Assembly: GCF_039542035.1 (NCBI RefSeq)
Contig: NZ_BAABHJ010000001.1
Location: 1-64,000 of the forward strand
DNA: 64,000 bases
Origin: Actinoallomurus liliacearum
GTDB taxonomy: Bacteria > Actinomycetota > Actinomycetes > Streptosporangiales > Streptosporangiaceae
Direction of reading: 5' to 3'
In this document: positions 8,130 through 16,843 of the stretch, in pieces
Numbering within the stretch: the stretch's first letter is position 1
Layout: each line of letters begins with the position of its first letter
Program-made: the position numbers and the translations under genes
The notes under the pieces: model-generated
Told to the model about the DNA's origin: nothing
What the model saw: only the letters and a program-made list of their open reading frames with translations
Database searches by the model: none

Positions 8130-8543
8130 TCCTCTCGAGCCGCCACCGACACCGACACCGCCCAGCGTCCGGCAGGTCACCGGCTGGATCCTGCACCTTC
8201 CGGACAATCTCCAGCCCGGTGAACGACAGCAACTCGAGGCGCTCACCACCGCCGGCCCGGTGCCGGCCAGCATCCAGGAACACGTTCGCGGATTCGCTCA
8301 CATGATGCTGCACCTGCACGGTGACCAACTCGAACACTGGATGAGCCCGGTCGAATCCAACGACCTGCCCGAACTGCGCTCCTTCGTCACCGGGCTCCAC
8401 CGAGACCTGGATGCCGCCCGCGCCGGTCTGACCTGCCCTACAGCTCCGGGGAGGTCGAAGGCCACATCAACCGCATCAAGCGCCAGATGTATGGCCGCGC
8501 CAACCCCGGCATGCTGCGCAAACGCATCCTGCTCGCCGACTGA
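8130..8543 (+). mobile_element. ISL3-family transposase, C-terminal remnant (frameshifted)
   Basis: The plus strand reads SVRQVTGWILHLPDNL, then SIQEHVRGFAHMMLHLHGDQ and LPELRSFVTGLHRDLDA. After a one-base deletion near 8435 the adjacent frame continues LPYSSGEVEGHINRIKRQMY, GRANPGMLRKRILLAD and a stop at 8541-8543. The 'LPYSSGxVEGxxNRIKxxKRxMYGRA' block is diagnostic of ISL3 (TnpA) transposases. The N-terminal zinc-ribbon and HTH part and the inverted repeats are missing, so it is not mobile. Confidence 0.85.
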
Positions 8544-8589
8544 GAAACCCGAGCGGCGGGCCGTCTTCGCGGCTGGCTGCCCCGAGTCG

Positions 8590-8910
8590 TCAGTCGCCGG
8601 CTGCGTTGCAGGCCAGAGTTACGACATAGTCCGATACGTTGGTTCCTTCAAGTCCGGCCCAGCACAGGTCGAAGGAAATCCAGCTACCTGAAGCTCCGTT
8701 TTCACAGGCCTGGGCTCGGGCGGTTGTTATCGGGTACCCGCTGGTGACGAGGACGTATTCGCACTGGCCCGACGTGGCCGGTTTCGCGGGCGCGGTTGCG
8801 GTCACCGCGGCGGATGCGGCCGGCGCCAGCGCCAAGCCTCCACCGGCGAGGGTGACGGCGGTCAGTGCAGTGGCAGCGCCGAGACGGCGGCCGGAGAACG
8901 GTTGTTTCAC
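8590..8910 (-). CDS. Small secreted four-cysteine protein
   Basis: The start is placed at the GTG 8908-8910 because AAAGGAG sits six bases upstream; a longer reading from 8949 lacks such a site. The 106-residue product has a signal peptide (KQPFSGRRLGAATALTAV and a following Gly/Ala stretch, cleavage near ASA). The mature part of about 70 residues has four cysteines (QCEYVL, QACENG, DLCWAG, LACNAA), enough for two disulfides. The pattern matches a widespread family of short exported actinomycete proteins of unknown function. Confidence 0.72.
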   Translation of the reverse strand: MKQPFSGRRLGAATALTAVTLAGGGLALAPAASAAVTATAPAKPATSGQCEYVLVTSGYPITTARAQACENGASGSWISFDLCWAGLEGTNVSDYVVTLACNAAGD

Positions 8911-9349
8911 TTGGTACTCCTTTTCCTTTGATGAAGGTGCCAGTGGCACGGACGATCTCCATCGACAGTCGGCCAGTGGCGTGAGCTATCGCGCAATGTG
9001 GCGGAGGGTCCTTGCCTGGTAGCCAGTTGTCGACAGTTGTTGGGTGCTCCTTCTTTGTTTGTGCTGATGATGGGTTTGGAGCTCTTGCGGTGGTTCGGTC
9101 ACCCTCGCCGGAACGGTCACCCAGACCACCCCTGGGACCGAGGGGGGCAAGGTCACCCGGCCGCGTGACCGGTCTCGGCCACCTAGTCCGGTCGTATGAC
9201 CCGCCCTCGCAGCACAATCACTCTGCGGGAGGAAGCCCGGCGAAGTCTCGCTTCCCACACACATCCACACATCCCACACACGCTCATTTACCGTGTTGTT
9301 CCGGGGTGTACGGCTTTCAGGGGGCGTTGTGGTACGGCACGGGGGTGTG
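8911..9349. promoter_or_regulatory. 439-bp divergent intergenic region with GGTCACCC repeats
   Basis: This gap separates a small secreted-protein gene (minus) from the STAND regulator gene (plus). It contains GGTCACCC at 9097, 9115 and 9151, on an 18-bp register (18 and 36 bases apart), with an inverted copy so that 9151-9170 forms the near-palindrome GGTCACCCGGCCGCGTGACC. Such spaced repeats look like binding sites for a dimeric or oligomeric regulator, possibly the adjacent gene product (inference). Confidence 0.45.
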
Positions 9350-11716
9350 ATGCCAGATCCGGGTAAGGCCACGGATCTGGCGGAGTTCATCGGCTTGCTG
9401 GGTGAGCTGCGCGTGTGGGCAGGGATGCCCTCCTATCGGACGCTGGCCAAACAGGCCGGGCCTTTCATGAAGCCTCCGCGGGTTGTATCACCATTCACGG
9501 TCGCGGACGCCTTCAAGGCCGGCCGGCGTCGCCTGGATCTGGACCTGGTGGTCGCGATCGTCCGGGCGTTGGGGGTGGACGCGGACGGTGTGGCTCGCTG
9601 GCGCGAGGCGTGCGTCAAGGTCCACGGGCTGGCGAAGACAGGCGGTCCGGTCGGTGTGTTCGGTCAGCTTCCCGCGGAGCTCGCGACCTTCACCGGCCGT
9701 GAGGATGAGCTGACACGGCTCATCGAAACGGCTACACGCCGGCACGACAGCGGGAGGGCTCGAACGGTCGTGATCTCCGCGATCGAGGGCATGGCGGGGG
9801 TGGGCAAGACCCAGCTCGCCGTCCGCGTCGCCCACGAGCTGGTCCGCGCCGGCCACTTCACCGACGTCCAGCTGCACGTGAACCTGCGCGGCTTCGACCC
9901 TGATGTCCCGCCCGCCGACCCCGCCGCGGTGCTGGAGGCGTTCTTGCGGCAGCTCGGTGTGCCCGCGCAGCAGATCCCCGTGAGCCGGGAGGAGCGGGCG
10001 GGGATGTACCGTGACCGGCTACGCGAAAGCGGTGCGCTGATCCTGCTCGACAACGCCGCCGACGAAGACCAGGTCCGCGACCTCATCCCCGCCGGCCCGA
10101 CCTGCCTGGTACTGATCACCAGCCGCCGCAGCCTCGCCGGCCTTGACGGCGTCACCCCGCACCGGATCGACACCTTCACCGACACCGAATCACTCGACCT
10201 GCTCATGCGGATCGCCGGACGACACCGCGTCACCGCCGAACCCGAAGCGGCCACCCGGATCGTGGAGTACTGCGACCGTCTCCCGCTGGCCCTGGCACTG
10301 ACTGCAGCACGGCTCCGCTCCCGGCCCGCGTGGAGCCTTGCCGAGCACGCCGACCGGATGCAGGCCGGGCGACTGGAGGCGATCCGCGCCGGCGGCCGCG
10401 CGATACGCCCCGTCTTCGACCTGTCCTACCGGGGTCTCGCCGAGCCGCTCCGGCGCGTCTTCCGCCTCCTGGGCCACCATCCCGGCCCCGACTTCACCCC
10501 GGCCCTCCTCGCCGCGCTCGCCGACATCCCCGCCCACGAGGCCGAGGCCGCCCTCGAGCAGCTCCAGGACGACAACCTGATCCGCCAGAACACCCCCGGC
10601 CGCTACGAACTCCACGACCTGCTGCGGGCCTACGCCGCCGAACTCACCGACGCCGACCCCGAGCCGGACCCCACCGCACCTGTGGCCCGGCTGGCGACCT
10701 GGGCGGTAGCCACCGGCCATGCCGCAGCACGCGCCATCGGCGCCCCGCCCCTGTCCGGTGTCCCTGCCGCACAGGCCGCAAGGCCCGGCCATTTCGCCAG
10801 TTACGACGAGGGCCTGGCGTGGTTCGACAATGAACGCCAGAACCTCGCCGCCATCCAGGACTCTGCTGCCCGAGCAGGACTTCACCGCCATGTGTGGCAA
10901 ATCGCCGCGGTCCAGAAGGAATTCTGTATCACCCGCCAGCAGTTCAACGACTTTCTCGCCGTACAGCAACTCGCTGTCGTGGCCGCGCAGGCCGCCGGCG
11001 ACCAGGCCGCCGAGGCCCTGATGCTGTCCGGACTCGGCAGCATCCACTGGAGGATGGACCGCCTCGACGAAGCAGAAGACAGCTGTCTGAGAGCACTAAA
11101 GATCTACCGCACTGTCGTCGACCCCTCCGGCCAGGCCTCAGCTCTGATCGACTACGGCGCGGTCCAAGGCCAACGCGGGAATCACGAGCACAGCGTCACC
11201 CTCCTCACCCAGGCCCTTGACCTGCTCCACGACCCAGACTCGCGTCGGGCCCGCGCGACAGCGCTGCAGAACCGGGGAGTGTTCCACCAACGTTTAGGAC
11301 ACCTGGCTCAAGCCTTCGCCGACACTCAGCAGGCCCTCGCGATCTACCGGCAGCTGAACTACCGCCGCGGCGAAGCCCTGGCCATCGGCAATCTCGCCTT
11401 CTTCCACCTTGTCAACACAGACCTCGACAGCGCCTTCGATCTCTTCCGCGAACAACAACACCTCGCTCTGCTGCTGTCTGACACCTTCGTCCAGGCCGAC
11501 GCGCTCCTCGGCACCGGTGAGACCCACGCCACCGCCGGCAACTTCGACCAAGCCCGTCACGCCTGGCAGCAAGCACTTCACCTCTTCGAAAAAATGAGTC
11601 ACCCAAGGGCGGCCGCTGCGCAGCAGCGGCTCGACACCACCGAAAATAAGTGGCCGATCCCCTGGACACCGACAGACTGGGCTGCCCCTCAGCCGACGGG
11701 TCGTGGCGAACCTTGA
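9350..11716 (+). CDS. STAND regulator: HTH, NB-ARC ATPase and TPR repeats
   Basis: The start at 9350 is chosen from nearby GTG-ATG codons at 9347/9350, giving 788 residues. The first 90 residues form an XRE-like helix-turn-helix (SYRTLAKQAG, then a block ending AFKAGRRRLDLDLVVAIVRA). An NB-ARC module follows: P-loop GMAGVGKTQ (K153), Walker B ALILLDNA, sensor-like VLITSRR, the GLPL-like DRLPLALAL and a winged-helix region (YELHDLLRAYA). The last 250 residues are TPRs (ALMLSGLGSIHWRMDRLDEA and similar). It resembles AfsR but lacks the SARP DNA-binding/BTA domain. It probably acts as an ATP- and ligand-gated transcription switch. Its own target may be the upstream repeat array. Confidence 0.88.
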   Translation: MPDPGKATDLAEFIGLLGELRVWAGMPSYRTLAKQAGPFMKPPRVVSPFTVADAFKAGRRRLDLDLVVAIVRALGVDADGVARWREACVKVHGLAKTGGPVGVFGQLPAELATFTGREDELTRLIETATRRHDSGRARTVVISAIEGMAGVGKTQLAVRVAHELVRAGHFTDVQLHVNLRGFDPDVPPADPAAVLEAFLRQLGVPAQQIPVSREERAGMYRDRLRESGALILLDNAADEDQVRDLIPAGPTCLVLITSRRSLAGLDGVTPHRIDTFTDTESLDLLMRIAGRHRVTAEPEAATRIVEYCDRLPLALALTAARLRSRPAWSLAEHADRMQAGRLEAIRAGGRAIRPVFDLSYRGLAEPLRRVFRLLGHHPGPDFTPALLAALADIPAHEAEAALEQLQDDNLIRQNTPGRYELHDLLRAYAAELTDADPEPDPTAPVARLATWAVATGHAAARAIGAPPLSGVPAAQAARPGHFASYDEGLAWFDNERQNLAAIQDSAARAGLHRHVWQIAAVQKEFCITRQQFNDFLAVQQLAVVAAQAAGDQAAEALMLSGLGSIHWRMDRLDEAEDSCLRALKIYRTVVDPSGQASALIDYGAVQGQRGNHEHSVTLLTQALDLLHDPDSRRARATALQNRGVFHQRLGHLAQAFADTQQALAIYRQLNYRRGEALAIGNLAFFHLVNTDLDSAFDLFREQQHLALLLSDTFVQADALLGTGETHATAGNFDQARHAWQQALHLFEKMSHPRAAAAQQRLDTTENKWPIPWTPTDWAAPQPTGRGEP

Positions 11717-11769
11717 AGGGTGTAGCTCTTCGGCAGGGATCGGGTTGATCATGTCGACGACACGTGAAA

Positions 11770-11900
11770 ACTGACCCCCAGGCGGCGGGCGGGATCTACG
11801 ACCCGTCCGGCACCGGGCGGGTGCTGTTCGCGTTCTTCGCCGCGATGGCCGAAACCGAACGCGAGAACATCCGCGAAGCCACCGGCGAGTACTACCGCAC
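11770..11900 (+). pseudogene. Serine recombinase (resolvase) fragment
   Basis: The stretch GGIYDPSGTGRVLFAFFAAM then AETERENIREATGEY matches the catalytic-domain end and E-helix start of serine resolvases/invertases ('aGrllF..faamAEfEReli.er'). Neither the catalytic Ser region nor the HTH is present. The frame runs on into unrelated sequence to 11982. Confidence 0.7.
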
Positions 11901-11906
11901 CCCCCA

Positions 11907-12185
11907 TCAAGCCGTCGCGCCGAGAGTATGGGTAATGCTGTTTACCCTAATTGATCGTTCCGGGATGAGTGGCGCGAGATAATCCATATGGAAACTTCCT
12001 ATGCCCGCCTGCGCCCGCCGATGGAACTCGTCCTGCGCCGTGTCGGACTCGGGATAGCACGCCGCAGCCGACATGCCCCGGGCCTTCGCCTCGTCGTCCA
12101 TCAGTCGGTGCTTGGTCATCGCTCGTAGATGCCCGGTCTCGCGTGCGGCGACCCTTTCGGCCCTCGCTCGGATCGCTGCGACCAA
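11907..12185 (-). CDS. Possible small protein, unrecognised (92 aa)
   Basis: A minus-strand frame encodes an Ala/Arg-rich, probably helical product (IRARAERVAARETGHLRAMT, then LMDDEAKARGMSAAACYPES). I do not recognise a family, and no strong ribosome site precedes the start. It sits among recombinase and IS fragments and may be a remnant or a chance frame. Confidence 0.25.
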   Translation of the reverse strand: MVAAIRARAERVAARETGHLRAMTKHRLMDDEAKARGMSAAACYPESDTAQDEFHRRAQAGIGSFHMDYLAPLIPERSIRVNSITHTLGATA

Positions 12186-12299
12186 GTGAAAAGTAGCTGT
12201 GCGTAACTTCCGCTACCGGGACACGCGACGCTCTGACCTGCGCAGGACCCCTACTTTCCCCCTGGTGACACGGACCTGAGTGGAGGGCCAGGACGGACG

Positions 12300-13514
12300 T
12301 CACGAAGGCCGCCGCTGGGGGCGCGGAGTGCCGACCCGGCCCTGGCGGGCCTTGCGCTCCGCAGCGCCCGCTCTGGCGTCACCCGTCGGGCAGAGGACGG
12401 ACTCGCCGGCCTTGAAGATCGCGGAGAAGATGGCGTCGGTTTTGTCGTCGGCGACGCTCCGGGTGGCGGAGACGGCGAATTGCTTCCGGCCGCCGGTGGA
12501 GAAGAAGGTCATGGCGATGTAGCCGGGCGCGTCGCCGCCTTGCACCTTCAGGTCGTCTCCGCACCGGTCCATGCTCCGCAGCGCGATGGGCTTGGGACCG
12601 TTGGTGAGAATCTTCTGCAGTGCCGGGGGCAGCAGTTTGCCCTGGTTGAAGGCTCGCTGGAAGGTGCTGACGTCACGGGTGGTCGAGACGACGCCGCCGG
12701 CGCCGTTACCCCAGCTGGCGTTGAAGCGGTCCACGTCGCGAGGGGTACCGGTGGAGTCGGGGTAGTAGCCGTGCCCGTGCGGGCCGTTGATGCCCTCGGG
12801 CGGCTTGGTGACATGGTAGGTCTGGGTCATGCCGAGCGGGCGGAACAGGCGGCGGTCAAGCTCGTCGGACAGGGGGTGGCCGGTCAACCTCTCGATGATC
12901 ATGCCGAGGAGGGTGTAGTTGGTGTCGGAGTAGGTGTACTTCTCGCCCGGCGCTCCGGTGCGCGGCAGGCCCCGCGTCATCTTCACGATGTCGATGGGCC
13001 GGTGGTAGGTGGTGAAGTCGAAGACGTTGAACGCCGGTACGGTCGTGCCGGGCTTGTAGAACCAGCCCGGGATGCCGGAGGTGTGCTCGATCAGCTCCTT
13101 GACGGTGATCTGGTCGGCGAGTTCCACCAGCCCGCCGGCGGCCACCTCGGGCAACACGTCGGCCAGCTTGTCATCCAGGCCGAGCTTGCCGTCCTCGACG
13201 AGCTGGAGGATCACGGTGGCCACCATCCACTTGGTTTGCGAACCGACGCGGAACCGCGCGTCCGCCGGGATCCTGCCGCCTTTGCCGTTGAGCAACCGAG
13301 ACCCGGCGGTGCCACGGCCGGCGAGCTTGCCGTCCACATAGGCGCCACCGATCGCACCTACGACGCCGGGTGTCTTGGCCACGTTCTCCATGGCCTTCTG
13401 AACGTTGCCGACTGCGGTGGTACGGGCGGCCACCGCAGGCGAGGCGATGGCCGGCAGCAAGGCCACCGCGGACGCGGCGGCAACGGACATGCGCTTGACC
13501 GCAAGGGAGTTCAT
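12300..13514 (-). CDS. Class C beta-lactamase / D-alanyl-D-alanine carboxypeptidase family protein
   Basis: The secreted 404-residue product from the ATG at 13512-13514 begins MNSLAVKRMSVAAASAVALL with an Ala-rich signal peptide. It shows SQTK (S92-x-x-K95) and YSD (195-197, in KYTYSDTNY) where most relatives have YSN. It also has the conserved LIEHTSGIPGW and a glycine-rich GGDAPGY block in place of the KTG/HTG motif. Streptomyces R61 DD-peptidase is the nearest well-known family member; functions range from DD-carboxypeptidase to esterase. GGAGG is only one base from the ATG, so the downstream ATG at 13490 is an alternative start. Extension upstream to 13556 is unlikely because that DNA belongs to an IS256 remnant. 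Confidence 0.85.
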   Translation of the reverse strand: MNSLAVKRMSVAAASAVALLPAIASPAVAARTTAVGNVQKAMENVAKTPGVVGAIGGAYVDGKLAGRGTAGSRLLNGKGGRIPADARFRVGSQTKWMVATVILQLVEDGKLGLDDKLADVLPEVAAGGLVELADQITVKELIEHTSGIPGWFYKPGTTVPAFNVFDFTTYHRPIDIVKMTRGLPRTGAPGEKYTYSDTNYTLLGMIIERLTGHPLSDELDRRLFRPLGMTQTYHVTKPPEGINGPHGHGYYPDSTGTPRDVDRFNASWGNGAGGVVSTTRDVSTFQRAFNQGKLLPPALQKILTNGPKPIALRSMDRCGDDLKVQGGDAPGYIAMTFFSTGGRKQFAVSATRSVADDKTDAIFSAIFKAGESVLCPTGDARAGAAERKARQGRVGTPRPQRRPS

Positions 13515-13556
13515 GCCTCCATCGAAGACAGAGGGCCGTTGCGGTCGCGTATGCAT

Positions 13557-13775
13557 TTATCGATACGCCCGCGATACGCGGCAGGTCTGCACCAGGGCCT
13601 GGCGCCAGAGGTGGGCGACCACGTCCGGCAGCCCGGAAAGCCCGTCGCAGACGAGCTACCGCTTGCGGACGATCTGCGGTTCGGAACTGCCGCCCCGGTC
13701 GCGGGGAAAGATGATCTCGACCGGGCCGACCTGGTCACCGTCTTGGACCGGTGCCCGTTGCGGAAGTCGTCGACG
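13557..13775 (-). mobile_element. IS256-family transposase remnants
   Basis: The minus strand holds pieces of a mutator-type transposase: RNGHRSKT, then (shifted frame) GPVEIIFPRDRGGSSEPQIV with RKR, then a stop. Without a frame change DGLSGLPDVVAHLWRQALVQ follows, with TCR. The 'RNG-R-KT', 'PRDR-G-FEPQIV-KR' and 'DGLKGLP-AI--VWP-A-VQ-C' blocks are IS256 signatures. In the intact enzyme the last two are about 100 residues apart, so an internal deletion has fused them. No inverted repeats were seen. Confidence 0.75.
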
Positions 13776-13949
13776 AGCGTGGTTGCCAGTAGCCCTACGG
13801 TCTGCACGCTCTTGCGGCGCTCGTCCGCCGTGGCGGGCTGATCTCCTCCAGGACGGAGCCGATCAGCCTCTAGCTTCACCGCCTTGCCCTAAAACAGCAC
13901 GTCAGGCCTCAAGATCACCGCTTAGCGTACGTTCTCGTTCCATTGCTCC

Positions 13950-14075
13950 CCCGCGGGCCGGTCTCGGTGCTGGCGTGGCCGAGGCGGCGGCGGACGGTCT
14001 CGATGGAGACGCCGGCCTTGATGAGTTCAGTGGCGTGGGCGTGGCGCAGTTGGTGGATGCCGAGGCCGGCGGCGG
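13950..14075 (-). pseudogene. Tyrosine recombinase (integrase) C-terminal remnant
   Basis: A minus-strand frame reads GLGIHQLRHAHATELIKAGV then SIETVRRRLGHASTET. It contains the integrase box II signature H-x-L-R-H followed by RLGHAS. The catalytic arginine (R in HQLRH) and the second histidine (LGH) are present, but box I and the terminal Tyr region are lost, the frame passing into GPRGS. It is flanked by IS256 and LRR remnants. Confidence 0.72.
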
Positions 14076-14090
14076 CTCGTCGCCGCACAT

Positions 14091-14236
14091 GTACAGGACG
14101 AGGTCGCCGCCGCCATGGCGTCCGCCCCGGTGGTCGCCCGGCTTGAGGTGCTCGACCTGTCCATGGGCACCCTGAGCGACGACGGCGCCACCGCCCTCCT
14201 CAGCGGCCAGCCGCTGACCCACCTCAAAATGCGTTC
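14091..14236 (+). pseudogene. STM4015-type leucine-rich-repeat protein, C-terminal fragment
   Basis: The plus strand reads VQDEVAAAMASAPVVARLEV then LDLSMGTLSDDGATALLSGQ and PLTHLK. This matches the late LRR repeats of the STM4015 family (unknown function, usually linked to STM4013-STM4017 genes). It has no start and breaks off after HLK. A matching N-terminal fragment occurs at 29436-29975. Confidence 0.7.
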
Positions 14237-14301
14237 CGCGGCGGCGCTGACGGCCGGCGGGCGAGTCTCCGGTCGACCAGGTCGGCGGCGGGGTATCCAT
14301 C

Positions 14302-15606
14302 TCACAGTGCCGGTTCGGCCGGCTCTTCAACCGGCCGCATGGCAGGGGCCTTCCCCTTGAGTCGCCGGGGAGTCCTTGATCCGATGGCGAGAGCGAGCAT
14401 TGCGCCGAGAACCGCCGGTATCGCGAAGAGAACGAAGTTCCACTGCGGCGCGAAACCGGCGGCGAGTATCCAGCCTCCCAGAGTCGGGCCGGCGATGGCG
14501 CCGATCCGGCCTATTCCCAGCGTGACACCCACCGCGCTACCCCGGGCGTGCACCGGATAAGTGCGTGAGATGTACACGTTGATAAGCCCTTGAACACCGA
14601 GCGCGCCTGCGCCGCCGATCATCACTACCGTGTAGAGGATCGCCGGCGGCGACTTGACGCTCAAGCCGGTGATGGCACCTGCGGCCACGACGAAACACGC
14701 GATGATGGGTCCTTTCGACCCAGCACGGTCGGCGAGTATCGCTATTGCGAGTCCCCCGACCGTCGCACCGAGATTGAGGAGCGTGAGGAACGTCAATGAG
14801 GAGCCCAGGGGGTACCGCGCCGCCTGCATCAACTGCGGCAACCATGTGTTCATCCCGAAGATGAGCAGGAAAGAACAGATCACCATGCCGCAGAACAGCG
14901 TTGTCGTTCCCACGTACGGTGGCCGCAGCACAAGACGGAATCCGCCGTCTCCAGGCGCACTCTGCGCCTCAGCGGATGTCCGCCGGTACGCCGGTGATTC
15001 GGGCAGCCATCTGTGAGTCATCACCAACAGCAGCAGTCCGACGCCACCGCCGACAAGGTACTCCAGCCGGAAATCAGATTTGTGCAGGAGGACGTTGGCC
15101 ACCATGGCAGCCAATGATCCCCCTATCGTGACGCCGCACTGAACGATCGCTGAGTACAGGTTCTTTCGCGTCACCGGTGTGAACTCGAAGATCAGCGGTG
15201 TTATGGCGGGGTAGATCGCACCGACCCCCAGCCCGACCACGAATCGGCCGGCGCCGAACACCTGTGGATCGAGGGCGAACGCACACGTGAACATCCCCAA
15301 TGAGACGGCCACGAGGCTGACCAACGCCGTTCGTCGTCGCCCGTACCGATCGGTGAGCTGCCCGACCAGTAGGGCCCCGAACAGCATTCCCACGGGTGTG
15401 AGACTGCCCAGCACGCCCAGCGCTGGTAGAGAAAGGCCCCACGGCCGATATCGGTGCAACAGCGGCGCCGTCGCGCCGAAGGCGACGAGGTCATAGCCCT
15501 CCAGGGTCATGACGGCCAGCCCGATTCCCACAGCCTTCCGCAGCAGAGAAGACGGCGGCGCCGGTGATACGCCAGGTCGCGTTGTGCTCACGTACGGATT
15601 CCTCAT
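14302..15606 (-). CDS. MFS transporter, aromatic acid:H+ symporter type
   Basis: This 434-residue protein has about 12 TM segments. TM1 carries the acidic LEGYDLVAFGATAP block typical of the AAHS family (PcaK/BenK), loop 2-3 has the motif GQLTDRYGRRRTAL, and ARFV/GRFVVGLGVGAIYPA follows. AAHS carriers import benzoate, hydroxybenzoates and related acids. GAGAGG abuts the ATG with almost no spacing, so the GTG 15 bases downstream (15591), preceded by GAGGAA at good distance, is an alternative start. It lies just downstream of the aromatic decarboxylase gene on the same strand (52-bp gap), which suggests co-transcription. Confidence 0.88.
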   Translation of the reverse strand: MRNPYVSTTRPGVSPAPPSSLLRKAVGIGLAVMTLEGYDLVAFGATAPLLHRYRPWGLSLPALGVLGSLTPVGMLFGALLVGQLTDRYGRRRTALVSLVAVSLGMFTCAFALDPQVFGAGRFVVGLGVGAIYPAITPLIFEFTPVTRKNLYSAIVQCGVTIGGSLAAMVANVLLHKSDFRLEYLVGGGVGLLLLVMTHRWLPESPAYRRTSAEAQSAPGDGGFRLVLRPPYVGTTTLFCGMVICSFLLIFGMNTWLPQLMQAARYPLGSSLTFLTLLNLGATVGGLAIAILADRAGSKGPIIACFVVAAGAITGLSVKSPPAILYTVVMIGGAGALGVQGLINVYISRTYPVHARGSAVGVTLGIGRIGAIAGPTLGGWILAAGFAPQWNFVLFAIPAVLGAMLALAIGSRTPRRLKGKAPAMRPVEEPAEPAL

Positions 15607-15658
15607 CCTCTCAGGTCACGGCTTCGTCGTGACGTGCCTACAGTCGGGACGAACCCGT

Positions 15659-16618
15659 TCAGGTGTGCAGGTGAAGGACCCGTACGGCGTTGCCGTGACC
15701 GATCTTCGCGCGGTCGGTATCGCTGAGCGGCGCCTGGTCGAGGAAGCGAACGGCCTCAGCGGTGTCCTCGAACGGGTAGTCGATGGCGAACATGATGGCG
15801 TCGGCACCGATCGCCAGGACCGCGCCGGCGAGGGCGGCCGGTGAGCAGACACCGCTGGTGGTGATCAGGATGTTGCTGCCGAGGTACTCCGACGGCTTCC
15901 GGGTGAGTGTCCGCTGTGCCTGGCGGGCATAGCGCGAGTCGAGCCGCGCGAGCTGGAAGGGCAGGAATTCGCCCATGTGACCGAGGATCATCGTGGCACG
16001 TGGGTGCCGGTCGAATACCCCGCCGAAGATGATCCGGAGGGCATGTCCACCCGTCTCGGCCGCCCAGCTCCACAGCGGGCCTTGCAACTCGGGACGTCCC
16101 GCGAGCACTCGCCAGGGCTCAGTCGGCGGGGCACCCGGGTGGAGGTACAGCGGAACGTCCAGGTCCTCAAGGGCGGCCCACACCGGTTCGTACCGCGGAT
16201 CATCGAGATAGCCACCTCCGGTGTGGTCGTTGACGAGCGCCCCGCTGAGTCCGAGTGAGCCGACGGCGCGGTGGAGTTCGGCCACGGCGGCCTCGGGATC
16301 CTGGAGTGGCAATGCGGCCAGGCCGCGGAACCGGGTCGGATGAGCGGCGATCACGCCGGCCAGGTGGTCGTTGGCCACGCGGGCGTCCGTGACCGCCTGC
16401 CGGGCGTCGGTCACGCACTGGACTCCCGGGGCGGTCAGCGAGAGCACCTGGATGTCGACGCCGTGCTCATCCATGTCGTGCAGTCGGTAGGTCGTGTAGT
16501 CGCACAGCCGTTTCGCCCAGTCCTCGGCCCAGTGGCCGGCGGTGACCGTCCTGGGCACGGGGTATTGGGCCTGCAGTTCGGGGATGGCGAAGGCTTCTTC
16601 CATCGCGATGAGACCCAA
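15659..16618 (-). CDS. Amidohydrolase-2 family non-oxidative aromatic acid decarboxylase
   Basis: This 319-residue TIM-barrel protein belongs to the ACMSD / dihydroxybenzoate decarboxylase group. The TTG start at 16618 is supported by AGAAGGG eight bases upstream. The N-terminus MEEAFAIPEL matches the EEAF-x-P motif of fungal 2,3-dihydroxybenzoate and salicylate decarboxylases, whereas gamma-resorcylate decarboxylases have EEH. Predicted metal and catalytic residues are present: E7, H160 (YLHPG), H214 (ILGHMGE) and D280 (AIDYPFE). It likely removes CO2 from an ortho-hydroxybenzoate taken up by the neighbouring AAHS carrier. The exact substrate cannot be fixed. Confidence 0.86.
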   Translation of the reverse strand: MGLIAMEEAFAIPELQAQYPVPRTVTAGHWAEDWAKRLCDYTTYRLHDMDEHGVDIQVLSLTAPGVQCVTDARQAVTDARVANDHLAGVIAAHPTRFRGLAALPLQDPEAAVAELHRAVGSLGLSGALVNDHTGGGYLDDPRYEPVWAALEDLDVPLYLHPGAPPTEPWRVLAGRPELQGPLWSWAAETGGHALRIIFGGVFDRHPRATMILGHMGEFLPFQLARLDSRYARQAQRTLTRKPSEYLGSNILITTSGVCSPAALAGAVLAIGADAIMFAIDYPFEDTAEAVRFLDQAPLSDTDRAKIGHGNAVRVLHLHT

Positions 16619-16843
16619 GGCACATGCCCTTCTGTTGGCGCCGCACAGATCGGCGGCTCTCGAATGCCTGCTGCTACGTGTCTGTCGTGTACGCAGTCAG
16701 GCCATGGGGGGTTGATGAACGGCGGACGGCGGGGGCGGTCGCCGCCATTCGTAGCGCGCCTGGACGCCCTCGAACGGCCGCGGGATTCAGAGCCGATCGT
16801 CGACTGTGGCGTCCATATCGGAGCGGCACTCGGAGAAGGCTCC

